From: Hydractinia symbiolongicarpus
Taxonomy: Eukaryota > Cnidaria > Hydrozoa > Anthoathecata > Hydractiniidae
DNA: 60,000 bases
Assembly (NCBI RefSeq): GCF_029227915.1
Contig: NC_079884.1
Location: 19,594,001 to 19,654,000 of the forward strand
Direction: 5' to 3'
Shown here piece after piece: positions 30,280 through 39,934 of this stretch (position 1 is the first letter of the stretch; each line of letters begins with the position of its first letter). A model generated the notes under the pieces. That model was not told the DNA's origin. It searched no databases and saw nothing but the letters and a program-made list of their open reading frames with translations. Made by a program: the position numbers and the translations under genes.

Positions 30280-30930
30280 ATGATAGAATATATCAATTTC
30301 ATAATACTAGTAGTACTAGTACTAGTACTAGTACTACTACTAGTAGTACTTAGTTTTTGCTATTTTTGTGTTAAAAAATACCTATCGCTATTGAAAATGG
30401 CTGAAACGGCAATTGATAACTTAATTGGTATTCCGGGTCCTCCATCCGAGGATGGTAAGAGGCAAAAATTGCTGGAGTATGTGTTAACCGGAAATAGCAA
30501 GCTATACCTGGGTAAAATGTATACGGACGATCAAATTCAAAAGCTCAAAGATGATGAGGTGAAGAAACTATTTAGTATATATGAAGCTAAACTATCAGGC
30601 CAAATGGTGAAGTCCTTAGGGCAATCAATCATTCACATGTATTCCATGGGTGCCTGTACAGTCTTGGGAATAAATTCTCAAAATGCATTGAGCAATGACC
30701 TGGAAAATGACCCCTTCTTAAACTCTGCCCTTCAAAGATTCACATGTGACTTGTATTATAAATTCGGCTCATTGTTAGCACCACTCAGTGTTGGTCTCGT
30801 TACGGGTAGGCATTATATCGCTGGAAGAAATTTAAACGCAAATAATAATACTACTAGTAGTAGTAGTACAACAGATAATAAAGATGTCAGAGGAACAGAC
30901 TCCTATTCAGGTGACAACGAAGAACCCTAA
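30280..30930 (+). CDS. P2 conserved protein of unknown function, 177-216 aa
   Basis: Two possible starts: ATG 30,280 adds 39 residues with a Val/Leu-only membrane helix encoded by an (AGT/ACT/AGTACT) microsatellite; ATG 30,397 gives MAETAIDNLIGIPGPPSEDG. The core (LYLGKMYTDDQIQKL, KKLFSIYEAKLSGQMVKSLG, FLNSALQRFTCDLYYKFGS) looks globular and helical, followed by a Ser/Asn-rich tail. It lies in the morphogenesis block next to small TM genes. Unrecognised; the tail overlaps the next gene by 47 bases. Confidence 0.7.
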   Translation: MIEYINFIILVVLVLVLVLLLVVLSFCYFCVKKYLSLLKMAETAIDNLIGIPGPPSEDGKRQKLLEYVLTGNSKLYLGKMYTDDQIQKLKDDEVKKLFSIYEAKLSGQMVKSLGQSIIHMYSMGACTVLGINSQNALSNDLENDPFLNSALQRFTCDLYYKFGSLLAPLSVGLVTGRHYIAGRNLNANNNTTSSSSTTDNKDVRGTDSYSGDNEEP

Positions 30931-31271
30931 AAAGGTTGAAGCGGGTAAGAGGTTGGCGGAATACAACCGTAAAATGCGGGAAGATTATAAAAAAGCGGTC
31001 ATGGCACAAACACAGCAGACGCCTGCCGACTCCTCAGCCACAGCCATCTCAAGAAGACAATGCCGGAGAGGCAGAACCTACCATCGTCCCAAATGAAAAG
31101 CCTATGAACTACGCTATAGGGGGAATAATAGCCATCGGTTTGGTTGGTGGATTTGCTTATTTTGTGTTTAAACAGAAAGACAATGTACTATTTGCTATAA
31201 CTGGGCCGAAGGGTACCCCACCACAAAAGTCCAAAACACCTGTGAGAATAAGTAAACTTGAAATGGAATAA
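30884..31271 (+). pseudogene. P2 small TM protein with KKVEAGKRLAEYNRK motif, one frameshift
   Basis: ATG 30,884 gives MSEEQTPIQVTTKNPKKVEA then a basic helix (GKRLAEYNRKMREDYKK). The frame then shifts near 31,020-31,050 into PTIVPNEKPMNYAIGGIIAI and GLVGGFAYFVF, a single TM helix, ending KTPVRISKLEME before TAA. Probable small membrane protein of about 130 aa, broken by one indel. Confidence 0.65.
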
Positions 31272-31314
31272 AGGGATAATATCGCGATATAATAATCTCA
31301 CAGTATATAATAAC

Positions 31315-31542
31315 ATGGACAAGAAAAGTTTCGTCAACGATTTATATCACGCATCGGTCGTCTGCGTTTTCGCTGTCGGCTATTCGATGCTAGGAAAAAA
31401 GGTGTTAAAAATGTCACCACCATCAATTCAAAAGTTTGACTTGGAAGATACCGGAAAGCTAGTCGCCATTGTTGCTGCTAGTGAAATGTCAAGGGAATAC
31501 TTTATTAAGCAAAAGATTATACCTGAAACTATAAATATCTAA
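31315..31542 (+). CDS. P2 small membrane protein, 75 aa
   Basis: First sensible ATG at 31,315 gives MDKKSFVNDLYHASVVCVFA with a TM helix at about residues 12-30, a Lys/Pro loop, then LEDTGKLVAIVAASEMSREY as a second amphipathic or membrane helix. Stop at 31,540-31,542, two bases before the next ATG, so the two genes are tightly coupled. No family name known. Confidence 0.7.
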   Translation: MDKKSFVNDLYHASVVCVFAVGYSMLGKKVLKMSPPSIQKFDLEDTGKLVAIVAASEMSREYFIKQKIIPETINI

Positions 31543-31544
31543 AT

Positions 31545-31968
31545 ATGGCTTCAATTGCAATAATGTTGGGAGGGGCCTTAGCCAACGCTTTGGCTTTTAC
31601 AGGCTCAAGCTATCTCTTTTCAAGCTTATCAAAAAACAGAATTGATAAGGAAAGAAAGCGTCATGATTTGGCCATAGAACAATTACAAAAAGCCCAGGTT
31701 TTGTGGCAACGTAAAAGACAAGAGAGAGTAGACTTTATCAATAAGCAGCTCAGACTTGAAAAGAAGGCTGAAGGAAAATTCATAGAGCTAAACGATGCAA
31801 TGCGTGAATATAAATAAGTGTTTGGAGATAAACTTGAACCTTTACCGCGGGAACCTGTATTGAGCGACTTTTATACACCGAGTCAGGATCAACATGAAAG
31901 TGAATTGGCCTTTATCGCGCTAAGTATGATCGGTGTCGGTGGTGCTGTGTGGTATTTCGAAAGATAGT
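31545..31968 (+). pseudogene. P2 TM/coiled-coil protein with in-frame stop
   Basis: MASIAIMLGGALANALAFTG is an N-terminal membrane or signal segment, followed by a long charged helix with RKRHDLAIEQLQKAQVLWQR. TAA at 31,815-31,817 interrupts it; the same frame continues with EPVLSDFYTPSQDQ and a C-terminal hydrophobic FIALSMIGVGGAVWYF. P3 has the homologue at 54,250-54,635, also with one stop but at another codon. The ATG-less tail shows the ancestral protein was about 140 aa with two membrane segments. Confidence 0.75.
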
Positions 31969-31990
31969 ACTCCTAGTACTCCTAGTACTC

Positions 31991-32015
31991 TATGTTACAT
32001 GATGCGTGTAACATA
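31991..32015. terminator. 3'-end hairpin between convergent P2 genes
   Basis: TATGTTACA and TGTAACATA form a perfect 9-bp stem with a 7-base loop, between the end of the TM/coiled-coil gene (31,968) and the end of the convergent coiled-coil/membrane gene (32,032). Confidence 0.65.
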
Positions 32016-32031
32016 TAATCTATACAAGGAT

Positions 32032-33311
32032 CTAACGCTTTGTTACGAGATTGGTGTATATCAGACCTCCGATTCCAACTATCAAAGCCCACAAGTTTTG
32101 ACTCAACCAACCTACCGCTTCTTTCGCTCGATTGAGTATCCATGATACGATGGATCCTAATATACCTGGTAGAGCCGCAGCGGCCGTCCCCGCCAACCTT
32201 CCCAAGAGAGATCCCAACGCATTCAACTTGTTTTTTATCCAGGACCGGAGGTCCTTTGCACCGCCCTTTTCATGATTTTGTGCGTTACCGGTGGATGACC
32301 CCCCACCCCCAGGTGATAAAGCTTCTACGAGAAGGCCGATAACCATACCAAATGCCGTTAGTACGCTGACAACAGTGATACCCTGCTCACGTAATAGTGT
32401 TCGTATATTTTTAGACAGTGTGGTATCTTTGTCAAGGAGTTTAGTAATCGTCTCCTTGATGCTTGTTATTTGACTGTTAAGTTTACCTTTGAGAATATCG
32501 ATAATCTCTTGCCGACCTTTCAACTCATTTTGCAAACCTTTCAACCTTTCTTTCGCTTCATTTTGTTGTTCCTCGGTCATATTTGGTGTGTTTTCCATCT
32601 CTTCCAACTTGTTTTTTTCTCTGTCAATATGCTGTTCGAGCTGAACCTTTTTTGCAACTTCATCCTGAAGACTTCCTCTTATGTTTCTCAATGATCTATC
32701 TAATCCTAGCAATTCACGCATAGGATATTCAAATAGATCACCGGTCTGGGTTGCTTCATGGTCTACAGATTGTTTTACCAATGAAATTAAATCTTCCGTA
32801 CTTTTTACCACATCCCCAGATATAGCTTCTAATTCTACATCACTTGCTGTTGTTAATTTAGATGACGAGGGTAGTTCTTCTTGTATTTTGTTTAGCTTAG
32901 CAGCCTGTCGGGCCGTAATCTTACTTTTTGGTATGTCAAAGCCTGAATTACGCAGCCTTCTCTTGCCTAATATATCTTATATATAGTACCGGTGGCCCTT
33001 AGTCTTCCATTGTTTGTCAAAGGTTCGTTTTTACCTCTGTAGTATAATTCACCATCCTTAATTTCAAAAAGGTCTGTATGTAGCACCTCAGGTTTTGACA
33101 GGGATCCTTCGGATAATCTATCATACAACACGTCAACCATTTCCCGGAAAACTCTGGTACGTTGAGTGGAACCTCCTCCGAATGATGTTTCTTCTTCACC
33201 CGGTGTGTTTATTTGTACTCGCGTACGGTCCCCGGTGGGTATGAGTGGAAAAGTTTCATCGGTACCTTCATCTGGTCTCCCATGGTCTCCAAAAGGGTCA
33301 ATGTCTGCCAT
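32032..33311 (-). pseudogene. P2 coiled-coil/membrane protein, one frameshift
   Basis: ATG at 33,311 gives MADIDPFGDHGRPDE; the N-terminal part has VLYDRLSEGSLSKPE and KDGELYYRG. The frame shifts near 32,970 and resumes as RRLRNSGFDIPKSKITAR, then a coiled coil (NIRGSLQDEVAKKVQLEQHI and following), then GITVVSVLTAFGMVIGLLVE (TM), a Gly-rich loop GGGGSS, an amphipathic helix, AAALPGILGSIVSWI and a final TM WALIVGIGGLIYTN. Full length would be about 426 aa; the P3 version (315 aa) is intact. A long coiled coil joined to two or three hydrophobic helices by a glycine hinge suggests a virion membrane-active protein, by inference only. Confidence 0.75.
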
Positions 33312-33364
33312 TTTTTATTATTTAGAGGATAGTTTTTCTTTTTAATAAGATAATAACTAAAATG
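33309..33364. promoter_or_regulatory. Divergent start region with imperfect inverted ends, P2
   Basis: The - strand start CATTTTTTATTAT and the + strand end ATAATAACTAAAATG are imperfect inverted copies (one two-base gap), with the start codons of two genes at the ends. Weaker than the penton/FATxC case and may reflect only A-rich leaders. Confidence 0.4.
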
Positions 33365-33943
33365 GCCGAGCTTAATATTCATCCAACTCCCGATTATTCG
33401 AGTGATCAAGACAAGCTAGTTAATTCTCAACTTGAAGATTTGATAAAATTACGAAATAAATTCGACAGCAAGTTGTATAAATACAACAAAGCACTAGACC
33501 GATTAACGATTGCACTCGGCATCTCGGAAAAAATGACCATTACCACCGGTATTGGTACGATAGTCTGGAGCGCTACCATTATTAGAATTCCCATTTATAT
33601 GGGATTTTCCGGTATAGGGCCATCCAGCTCTGTTCCCCGTGAAATTATCTCGGAATATATTAATAAATATAAAAAGAAACTCAACAAAGTTGAGAAATTA
33701 TACGATACTACAGTATCGTATATTGATGAGCTTAGAAACTCTTCCTATTTTCGTGCACCGAATGATGATAATATTAGCCAAATGGAATTTCAAACTTTGT
33801 GTGGTATATACTACGAAGCTCTGGAAAAGATGACCAAAACAGATAGAAAGATGGAGAGTGAAACACGCAATCAGTTTGAAAAAAGTTTAATGGCGGAAGT
33901 TCAAAGTCTAAAAAAGACGTTAAATCAGGAACAAAGTTCGTAA
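33362..33943 (+). CDS. P2 coiled-coil protein with central hydrophobic segment, 193 aa
   Basis: ATG 33,362. N-terminal charged helix (NSQLEDLIKLRNKFDSKLYK), hydrophobic Gly/Ile centre (MTITTGIGTIVWSATIIRIP, about residues 55-85), then charged helices ending FEKSLMAEVQSLKKTLNQEQ. The layout (helix, Gly/Ile-rich hydrophobic core, C-terminal charged helix) is like the glycine-rich membrane proteins of P3 and P4, so it may be their counterpart. Function unknown. Confidence 0.7.
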   Translation: MAELNIHPTPDYSSDQDKLVNSQLEDLIKLRNKFDSKLYKYNKALDRLTIALGISEKMTITTGIGTIVWSATIIRIPIYMGFSGIGPSSSVPREIISEYINKYKKKLNKVEKLYDTTVSYIDELRNSSYFRAPNDDNISQMEFQTLCGIYYEALEKMTKTDRKMESETRNQFEKSLMAEVQSLKKTLNQEQSS

Positions 33944-34107
33944 TGTGTGCCTGTATACCACTCACATATTTCATGTGCTATTTGAAAAATTAATATTTGA
34001 AAGTAAGGCGGTTATGACAGTATGTGGCGTGATCGTCCCTTTTTCCCCCAAGACCGAGCCATAGCGGCCTTACCTGCCGGCCGCCCTGCGCAATCCCCGG
34101 CACAATC

Positions 34108-34130
34108 ATCTTTACCAGACAGGTAAAGAT
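34108..34130. terminator. 3'-end hairpin between convergent P2 genes
   Basis: ATCTTTACC and GGTAAAGAT form a perfect 9-bp stem with a 5-base loop, in the 215-base gap between the 33,362-33,943 gene and the integrase end at 34,159. The rest of the gap is unusually GC-rich (34,030-34,105) with no gene. Confidence 0.55.
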
Positions 34131-34158
34131 ACTTTTTGTCATGACTTCGTCCCCCTTT

Positions 34159-35136
34159 TCACCAACCTTGCACATAATCGGGAGGTAATTCTGTATCTTC
34201 AGGTATTAACATCAATTCCTCTTTTACAAAAGCCCGTCTGGGTCCGTCTTGAACATAGTACATTACACGGTTACCGGGTTGCGCTATTACCTCACGCAAT
34301 CTATATGTGTTTTTCGACCATATTCTATCGGTTGCCCGTCTCCGCCCATCATCATGCTCTTCACCGGGTTGCAGTAGATATCTATACAAGCCATCTTGAG
34401 GTAATTCTACTTCATAAGGATAACTCTCTTGATTAACCAAAGGCACCTCTTTCATTATAATAGCATCTTTTGGTTTCATACCAATCATCTGCGTCTTTGT
34501 ATCGTTTAGCCTATCAATCAGTTTATACAGATGCTTAACCCATGTGGATGATACCTTTTCCGAATCATTCAGTTCTTGGGAATCTTGTATTTTGAATAAT
34601 TTTTCCGCAAGTATCTTGTTCAACGCCTCAACAAAAGCTGTGTGCGTATGCTTATATTTTGTAGTCGCCCTTTTAATTTCAACCTTATGCTTCTCCAACA
34701 ATTTTGATACATCTGCTTTGAATTCTGAACCGTTATCACATTGGAAAGTTTTCGGATAAGTTAATGGTCCTGCCTTGTAGATGTCCTCAATCATAGCGGC
34801 AACCTCTTTGGCTTTCTTACTTCTCAAAGGTCGGGCTACTTTGTATCTGGAGGCAGCATCGATTCCCGACAAAATGTACTTATATTTATTACCATACAGT
34901 ATGTCACCGGGCATGTACAATAAATCGAATTGATGTAAATCATTAGGGGTGGTAACTTCATAATGTGGTCTTTCAACATGTTTTGGGGCGGGTAAATGTA
35001 CTTGCCAAAATGCTTGTTTTGATAGCCACTTCTTAATCTCCTTTGGCTTGAACCCGAATCCTCTTAAATTCTGAACAGCCTTTTGTCCTTTCCATAAATT
35101 TTGAGGTTGATAGTAAGTCTCTTGAAGTTTTGACAT
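34159..35136 (-). CDS. P2 integrase (retroviral rve type), intact 325 aa
   Basis: Catalyses insertion of the element ends into target DNA. The catalytic triad is complete: D71 in LHQFDLLYM, D134 in FQCDNGSEF and E170 in HTAFVEALNK, a D,D35E spacing. An N-terminal Polinton-integrase helical region (LWKGQKAVQNL, KKWLSKQAFW) precedes the core; the C-terminus (YRYLLQPGEEHDDGRRRATD, RIWSKNTYRL, FVKEELMLIPED) is the conserved DNA-binding tail. It starts MSKLQETYYQPQNL at 35,136 and ends at 34,159. This is the best preserved gene of P2 while capsid, ATPase and polymerase are broken. Confidence 0.92.
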   Translation of the reverse strand: MSKLQETYYQPQNLWKGQKAVQNLRGFGFKPKEIKKWLSKQAFWQVHLPAPKHVERPHYEVTTPNDLHQFDLLYMPGDILYGNKYKYILSGIDAASRYKVARPLRSKKAKEVAAMIEDIYKAGPLTYPKTFQCDNGSEFKADVSKLLEKHKVEIKRATTKYKHTHTAFVEALNKILAEKLFKIQDSQELNDSEKVSSTWVKHLYKLIDRLNDTKTQMIGMKPKDAIIMKEVPLVNQESYPYEVELPQDGLYRYLLQPGEEHDDGRRRATDRIWSKNTYRLREVIAQPGNRVMYYVQDGPRRAFVKEELMLIPEDTELPPDYVQGW

Positions 35137-35229
35137 GTTTTATTTATGCACACCTTTATTTATCTCCTTTTTGTTATGATGTAGTACGATAAAAGTGCTT
35201 AAAAGTATTTTTACTGATTATATATAAAG

Positions 35230-35541
35230 ATGTCTGACGTGGCTACTCAAACTGATCTACATTGTGATACCACCGATGGTGGTGTACCCGACTACAAATT
35301 AATGAAACTCAAAGAGTTGAGAGAAGTGGCTAAATCCCTTGGGATTAAGTATATTTATGGAATGAATAAAGCTAAATTGCGTGAGGTGATTGCGAGGAAT
35401 GATATTGATCCATCCTACACCATCGACCTAGATACCAAACAAGAATGGTATGGATACTGTTCCAACTGGAGGGTAAACAACAGAGAAGCATATCTAAGAT
35501 CTCAAAAACGTTATAACGATAAGAGATCTTCCAAAAGGTGA
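35230..35541 (+). CDS. P2 small SAP/Rho-N-like protein, 103 aa
   Basis: ATG 35,230. N-terminal VATQTDLHCDTTDG, then LMKLKELREVAKSLGIKYIY plus NKAKLREVIARN, a helix-extended-helix like SAP or Rho-N nucleic-acid-binding motifs (residues about 25-55). The C-terminus is basic (SQKRYNDKRSSKR). The P3 small protein at 43,875-44,123 shares the ATQTD-type patch and may be related. Probably DNA-binding; it lies directly upstream of PolB and is followed by a perfect hairpin. Confidence 0.65.
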   Translation: MSDVATQTDLHCDTTDGGVPDYKLMKLKELREVAKSLGIKYIYGMNKAKLREVIARNDIDPSYTIDLDTKQEWYGYCSNWRVNNREAYLRSQKRYNDKRSSKR

Positions 35542-35558
35542 TTGGACCTAGAGTGTTT

Positions 35559-35582
35559 TTTGTTACTCGCGCGAGTAACAAA
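35559..35582. terminator. 24-bp perfect palindrome after the P2 SAP-like gene
   Basis: TTTGTTACTCGC followed directly by its reverse complement GCGAGTAACAAA, 17 bases past the stop, preceded by gattggac as at 30,092-30,100. Proposed RNA 3'-end hairpin. Confidence 0.7.
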
Positions 35583-35641
35583 TGTTATGAATCTTTTTTA
35601 GTTTCACGATTATAAAACTATCTTAAAGGTTCATAAATCGT

Positions 35642-38600
35642 ATATCACAAAACAATATCACTTCACGAAATACAGTTTCCGAATTAAGGGATCTCGCTAG
35701 AGAACGCGGTCTACATGGATACTCAAGGCTCAGAAAGGCCGATCTGATCGAATTATTGACACCCACTACCGTGTCAGCACCGTTACCCGTGCCGAGACCC
35801 ACCAGACCAGTACCAGCGCCGAGACCAAATAGACCAATACCGATGCCTAGACCCGTACCAGCACCGAGACCCTCGAGATCCGGTACTAGCCAACAAGACA
35901 TGGATTTGTTTGAGCGGCAAGAAGTGGCTAAAACTAGACCTCAGATAAAAAGTAAGTTGAATGAATGGAGGGAATGGTTGATAAATCATGTACCTACGGC
36001 TATTAATGATAAAACAACAAAAGCTTTCAAAACCATGAAGGATAAGATCATGGGTTTGTATAAAAAGGGCAGTGGAGAGAAAGAGGAGGAAGAAGGGGAA
36101 AGAGGAAAACCCCTATACTCCTATTGAAGAAGCGTTTGTAGGTTCCTACAAAAGGTTCAAGATAAACCCTGACGGTGAGAAGAATGTCAGGGTATTTTTG
36201 AAAAAGGTTCATCCCATCGTTAAGAGGTTGATGAAGGACTTGCTCGAACAGAAGAAGTCTTTGAAGACTCAGGTGACATTGTGGGTGAGGTGGGTAAGGG
36301 ATGATTTATCGAATAAGGATTTATCTAATCCTGAATCCATATTAATGTATGTCGATAAAGCGTTCAATAGCTATATGGAGATACTGCACGCCCACGATGA
36401 CATTTCTGATGTTTTCGATCGGATGTGTAATAAGATAATCGAGCAGATTGAAAACCCTGCTCTACCCGCCAGCGGGTTCACAATCGAAAGGATCCTACAT
36501 ATGCATGTGGACTTTCATAAACTGAAATTAACCAGAGGTAGTTCTTACTTGCCGCTACCCAAGAATTTCAGTGGAAAGCGATCTGTGATTAACCCTCATA
36601 ACGAGGATGATGATGAATGTTTCAGATGGGCTATTATCGCTGCGCTTAACCACAATCTGATCAATAATCATCCTGAGCGTATCTCAATTCTTAAGAAGTT
36701 TGAAGGCAAGTATAATTGGGATGGTCTAACTTTCCCAATAGCGCTAAATAAAATAGATTTGTTTGAGAGAAAGAACCCCGATGTCGCTGTGCATGTTTTG
36801 ACAAAGGATGGGAGAGAAGGTATGTGTCGCAAGTCGAAGCATCTGGATCGTAAGGAGACGGTTGTTTTGTTTTTACTGTGTGAGGGGGATAAGAGACATT
36901 ATATCGCTGTTAAGAACTTGAGCGGTGTACTAAGCAAATACAACTCGAAGCACAAAAATAGGAAGTATTATTGCTTGAATTGTCTAAATGGATTCTTAAG
37001 CGAACAGAAAAGGGATGAGCACTTTGAATATTGTAAAGATAACGATGCTGCTAAGATTCAACTCCCTGAAGAGGGTAGCACCGTTAAATTTCACAATGGT
37101 CAGTACCAGCTCAAAGCCCCATTTATCATGTATGCCGATTTCGAAGCCTTCACAAAAGATTTGCCTGAGGAAGAGACAAAATGCGGATCATCCACGGAGA
37201 AAGTTGATAAGCATATCCCTACAGGTTTCTGTTGTTATAGCAAATTTGCTCATGGTGAAGTTTCGAACCCTCTGACGCTTTACCGCGGTGAGGACTGTGT
37301 TTCACGATTTGTTGATCATGTAGTTTCTGAGTCTAAAAGGTTATATAATATGTTTCCAAAAATAAGTATGCAAGATCTCACCGATGAAGAACTTGATGGC
37401 TATGAAAATGCCACCAAATGCCACATCTGCATGGGAGAATTTAGTGAACATGACGTCAAGGTTAGAGATCACTGTCATTTTACAGGTAAGTTTCGTGGAT
37501 CTGCCCATAGAGAATGTAATCTCCGATATAAGGTACCCAATTATATTCCAGTTGTCTTCCATAATCTTAGCGGATATGATGCACATCTATTCATCAAAGA
37601 GCTTGCTAAACAGCATGGAGAGGAAGGTATAAGCGTCATTGTCGAAAATAAGGAGAATATTGGTTTTTCGACGGATGTTAAGGTTGGTGAATACATTGGC
37701 AAAAATGGGGAGACCAAAGACAAAGACAAAAAGATACAGCTGAGATTCATAGACTCATTCGGATTTATGGCAAGCGGCTTGAATTCGTTGGTAAACAATC
37801 TATCTGATGATCAGTGTAAAAATCTTCGAAAATTCTTCAATGATGATGAGCAATTCAAAATAATGAGAAGAAAGGGTGTATGTATACCCATATGAATATG
37901 TTGATTCATTCGATAGGTTTAATGAAACTAAGCTTCCGTTGAAAGATGACTTTTATAGCAAGTTGACCATGAATGGTATCAGTGATGCCGATTATGCGCA
38001 TGCCCAGAAGGTGTGGAAGGACATGGAAGTTGAAAATATGGGTTCTTATCATGATATCTATCTCAAGACAGACGTTATATTACTTGCCGATATTTTTGAG
38101 ACTTTTAGGGAAACATGTTTGACAAACTATAAACTGGATCCTTCACATTTTTACACGGCTCCGGGATTAGCCTGGCAGGCCTGTCTGAAAAAGACAGATG
38201 TTGAGCTAGATTTGTTGTCCGATATGGATATGTTACTGTTTGTGGAGAGGGGTATTAGGGGCGGTCTCTGTCAGGCTGTTCATAGACACGCCAAGGCCAA
38301 TAACCCATATATGGGTGAGATGTATAATACTTCTGAAGAGACCACCTATCTACAATACCTAGATGCTAACAATCTGTATAGATGGGCTATGATACAGAAG
38401 CTGCCGACTGGGGGGTTTGAGTGGGATGATGCTAGTAAATTTATCGCTAAACTCATTTCAAAGTTGGCTGCGGAAAATGGTGAATATGGTTACTTACTTG
38501 AGGTTGATGTGATATATCCGCGGGAGCTTCATGATACTCATAACGATCTTCCTTTCATGCCTGAGAGGAAGGTGATTAATGGCGTCGAAAAGCTGACACC

Positions 38601-39570
38601 GTGTCTTTCAGACAAGAAGAACTATGTCATTCACATCCGTGCACTTGATCAAGCGTTGAAGCACGGTCTCATTCTTGAGAAGGTTCATAGGGTACTGAGG
38701 TTTAAGCAAAGCGCATGGTTGAAACCTTATATCGATTTTAATACCGATCTGCGTACCAAATCAACGAATGACTTCGAAAAGGACTTTTTCAAGCTGATGA
38801 ACAATTCAGTCTTTGGTAAAACTATTTTGAATTAACGTAGACACAAAGACATACGCTTGGCTACCAAGAAAGAACAATATGAGAAGCTGGTGATGAAGCC
38901 CAACTTCAAGGGTGCTATCTGTTTCTCGGAAACACTTATGGGCATAGAGATGTCCAAGATCAAGATCAAACTGAACAAGCCAATCTACCTAGGACCGGCG
39001 ATCCTCCATCTATCGAAGATGGTTATGTATGAGTTTCACTATGATTACATGAGACCAAAATATGGTGGGGATGTAAAGCTTTGCTACATGGATACAGATT
39101 CATTCGTGTACCACATCAAAACCAACGACTTCTACAAAGATATCGCTGATGATGTGCCGACGAGATTTGACACTTCAGGGTACGATAAGAAAGATGGTAG
39201 ACCTCTACCATTAGGTTTGAATAAAAAAATCATAGGTCTGATGAAGGATGAGTTAGGTGGTAAGGTAATGACGGAGTTTGTCGCTCTTAGAGCGAAGAAT
39301 TATGCTTATAAACAGCTAGACGGAAAAGAAGACAAGAAGTGCAAAGGAGTCAAGAAATGTGTGGTGAAGAAGACCATAGGGTTTGATGATTATAAGAGAT
39401 GCTTGTTCGATGGTGTAAATATTTACAGAGAACAGATTACCTTCCAATCGATTATGCATAATATTCACACGGTAAAAACAAACAAACTCGCTCTAAATGC
39501 AGATGATGACAAAAGAATAATAGTAGATGGTATTACCACGTACGCTAGAGGCCATTATAGACACAGTTGA
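35642..39570 (+). pseudogene. P2 protein-primed DNA polymerase B, three breaks
   Basis: Replicates the element using a protein primer. The frame starts at ATA 35,642 (ancestral ATG probably lost) with a SAP-like NTVSELRDLARERGLHGYSR motif and a Pro/Arg repeat linker. It shifts near 36,100, gains a 4-base GTAT duplication at about 37,879-37,886 (frameshift), and has TAA at 38,833-38,835 in place of a Leu codon. Domains: a Cys/His-containing N-terminal region (DDDECFRWAIIAALN, GDKRHYIAVKNL), a C2H2-like finger (YYCLNCLNGF), exonuclease motifs MYADFEAF, HNLSGYDAHLF and YLKTDVILLAD, an inserted endonuclease-VII-like CHICMGEF..DHCHFTGKFRG..CN module, then polymerase motif A LDANNLYRW, motif B KLMNNSVFGK and motif C CYMDTDSF. 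All catalytic residues are present, so it is recently broken. The last codons lie in the right TIR. Confidence 0.9.
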
Positions 39571-39928
39571 ATCCTATCACTGTAATGGGGGGACACAGCG
39601 GGGTTGGGGGGTAGGGGGCCCAGGGGGGGTGGGGGGGACACGGCGGGGATTGGGGGGTTGGGGTGGGGTGGGGTACAGAAATTCTTCTATCGTTGATTTA
39701 ACGGGTATGATCCATGATTTGACGTAAAATGGTAAAGTGCTAACGGATTTTATGGACTCTTCTATCGTTGATTTAACGGGTATGATCCATGATTTGACGT
39801 AAAATGGTAAAGTGCTAACGGATTTTATGGACTCTTCTATCGTTGATTTAATGGGTATGATCCATGATTTGACGTAAAATGGTAAAGTGCTAAGGGATTT
39901 TGTCCCAACATCCGCATATTCCTATCTC
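39526..39928 (-). repeat. P2 right terminal inverted repeat (403 bp)
   Basis: Begins inside the PolB C-terminal codons at 39,526. It has a G-rich tract (39,585-39,675) and three 75-bp direct repeats starting at 39,683, 39,758 and 39,833 (each with 'gatttgacgtaaaatggtaa'). The length excess over the left TIR, 75 bp, equals exactly one unit. Confidence 0.92.
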
Positions 39929-39934
39929 TTTATA

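Larger units (their letters stand above)
25860..39928 (+). mobile_element. Polinton/Maverick P2, full length with TIRs and TSD
   Basis: A 14.07-kb element flanked by 6-bp TTTATA (25,854-25,859 and 39,929-39,934), with terminal inverted repeats of 328 and 403 bp beginning AGAGATAGG (the right end lacks the outermost base). Polintons typically make 6-bp duplications. Gene order: membrane-tail (-), FATxC (-), putative penton (+), major capsid (+), ATPase (+), unknown (+), three small TM proteins (+), coiled-coil/membrane (-), CC/TM (+), integrase (-), SAP-like (+), PolB (+). No Ulp1-type capsid protease was found. Capsid, ATPase, PolB and several small genes are broken, so P2 would need help from another copy. 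Confidence 0.93.

Noticed and set aside
39527-39727. ORF in the right TIR of P2 as a Gly-rich protein
   Set aside because: It is a shadow frame through the G-rich tract; the true content is the PolB C-terminus followed by non-coding TIR.
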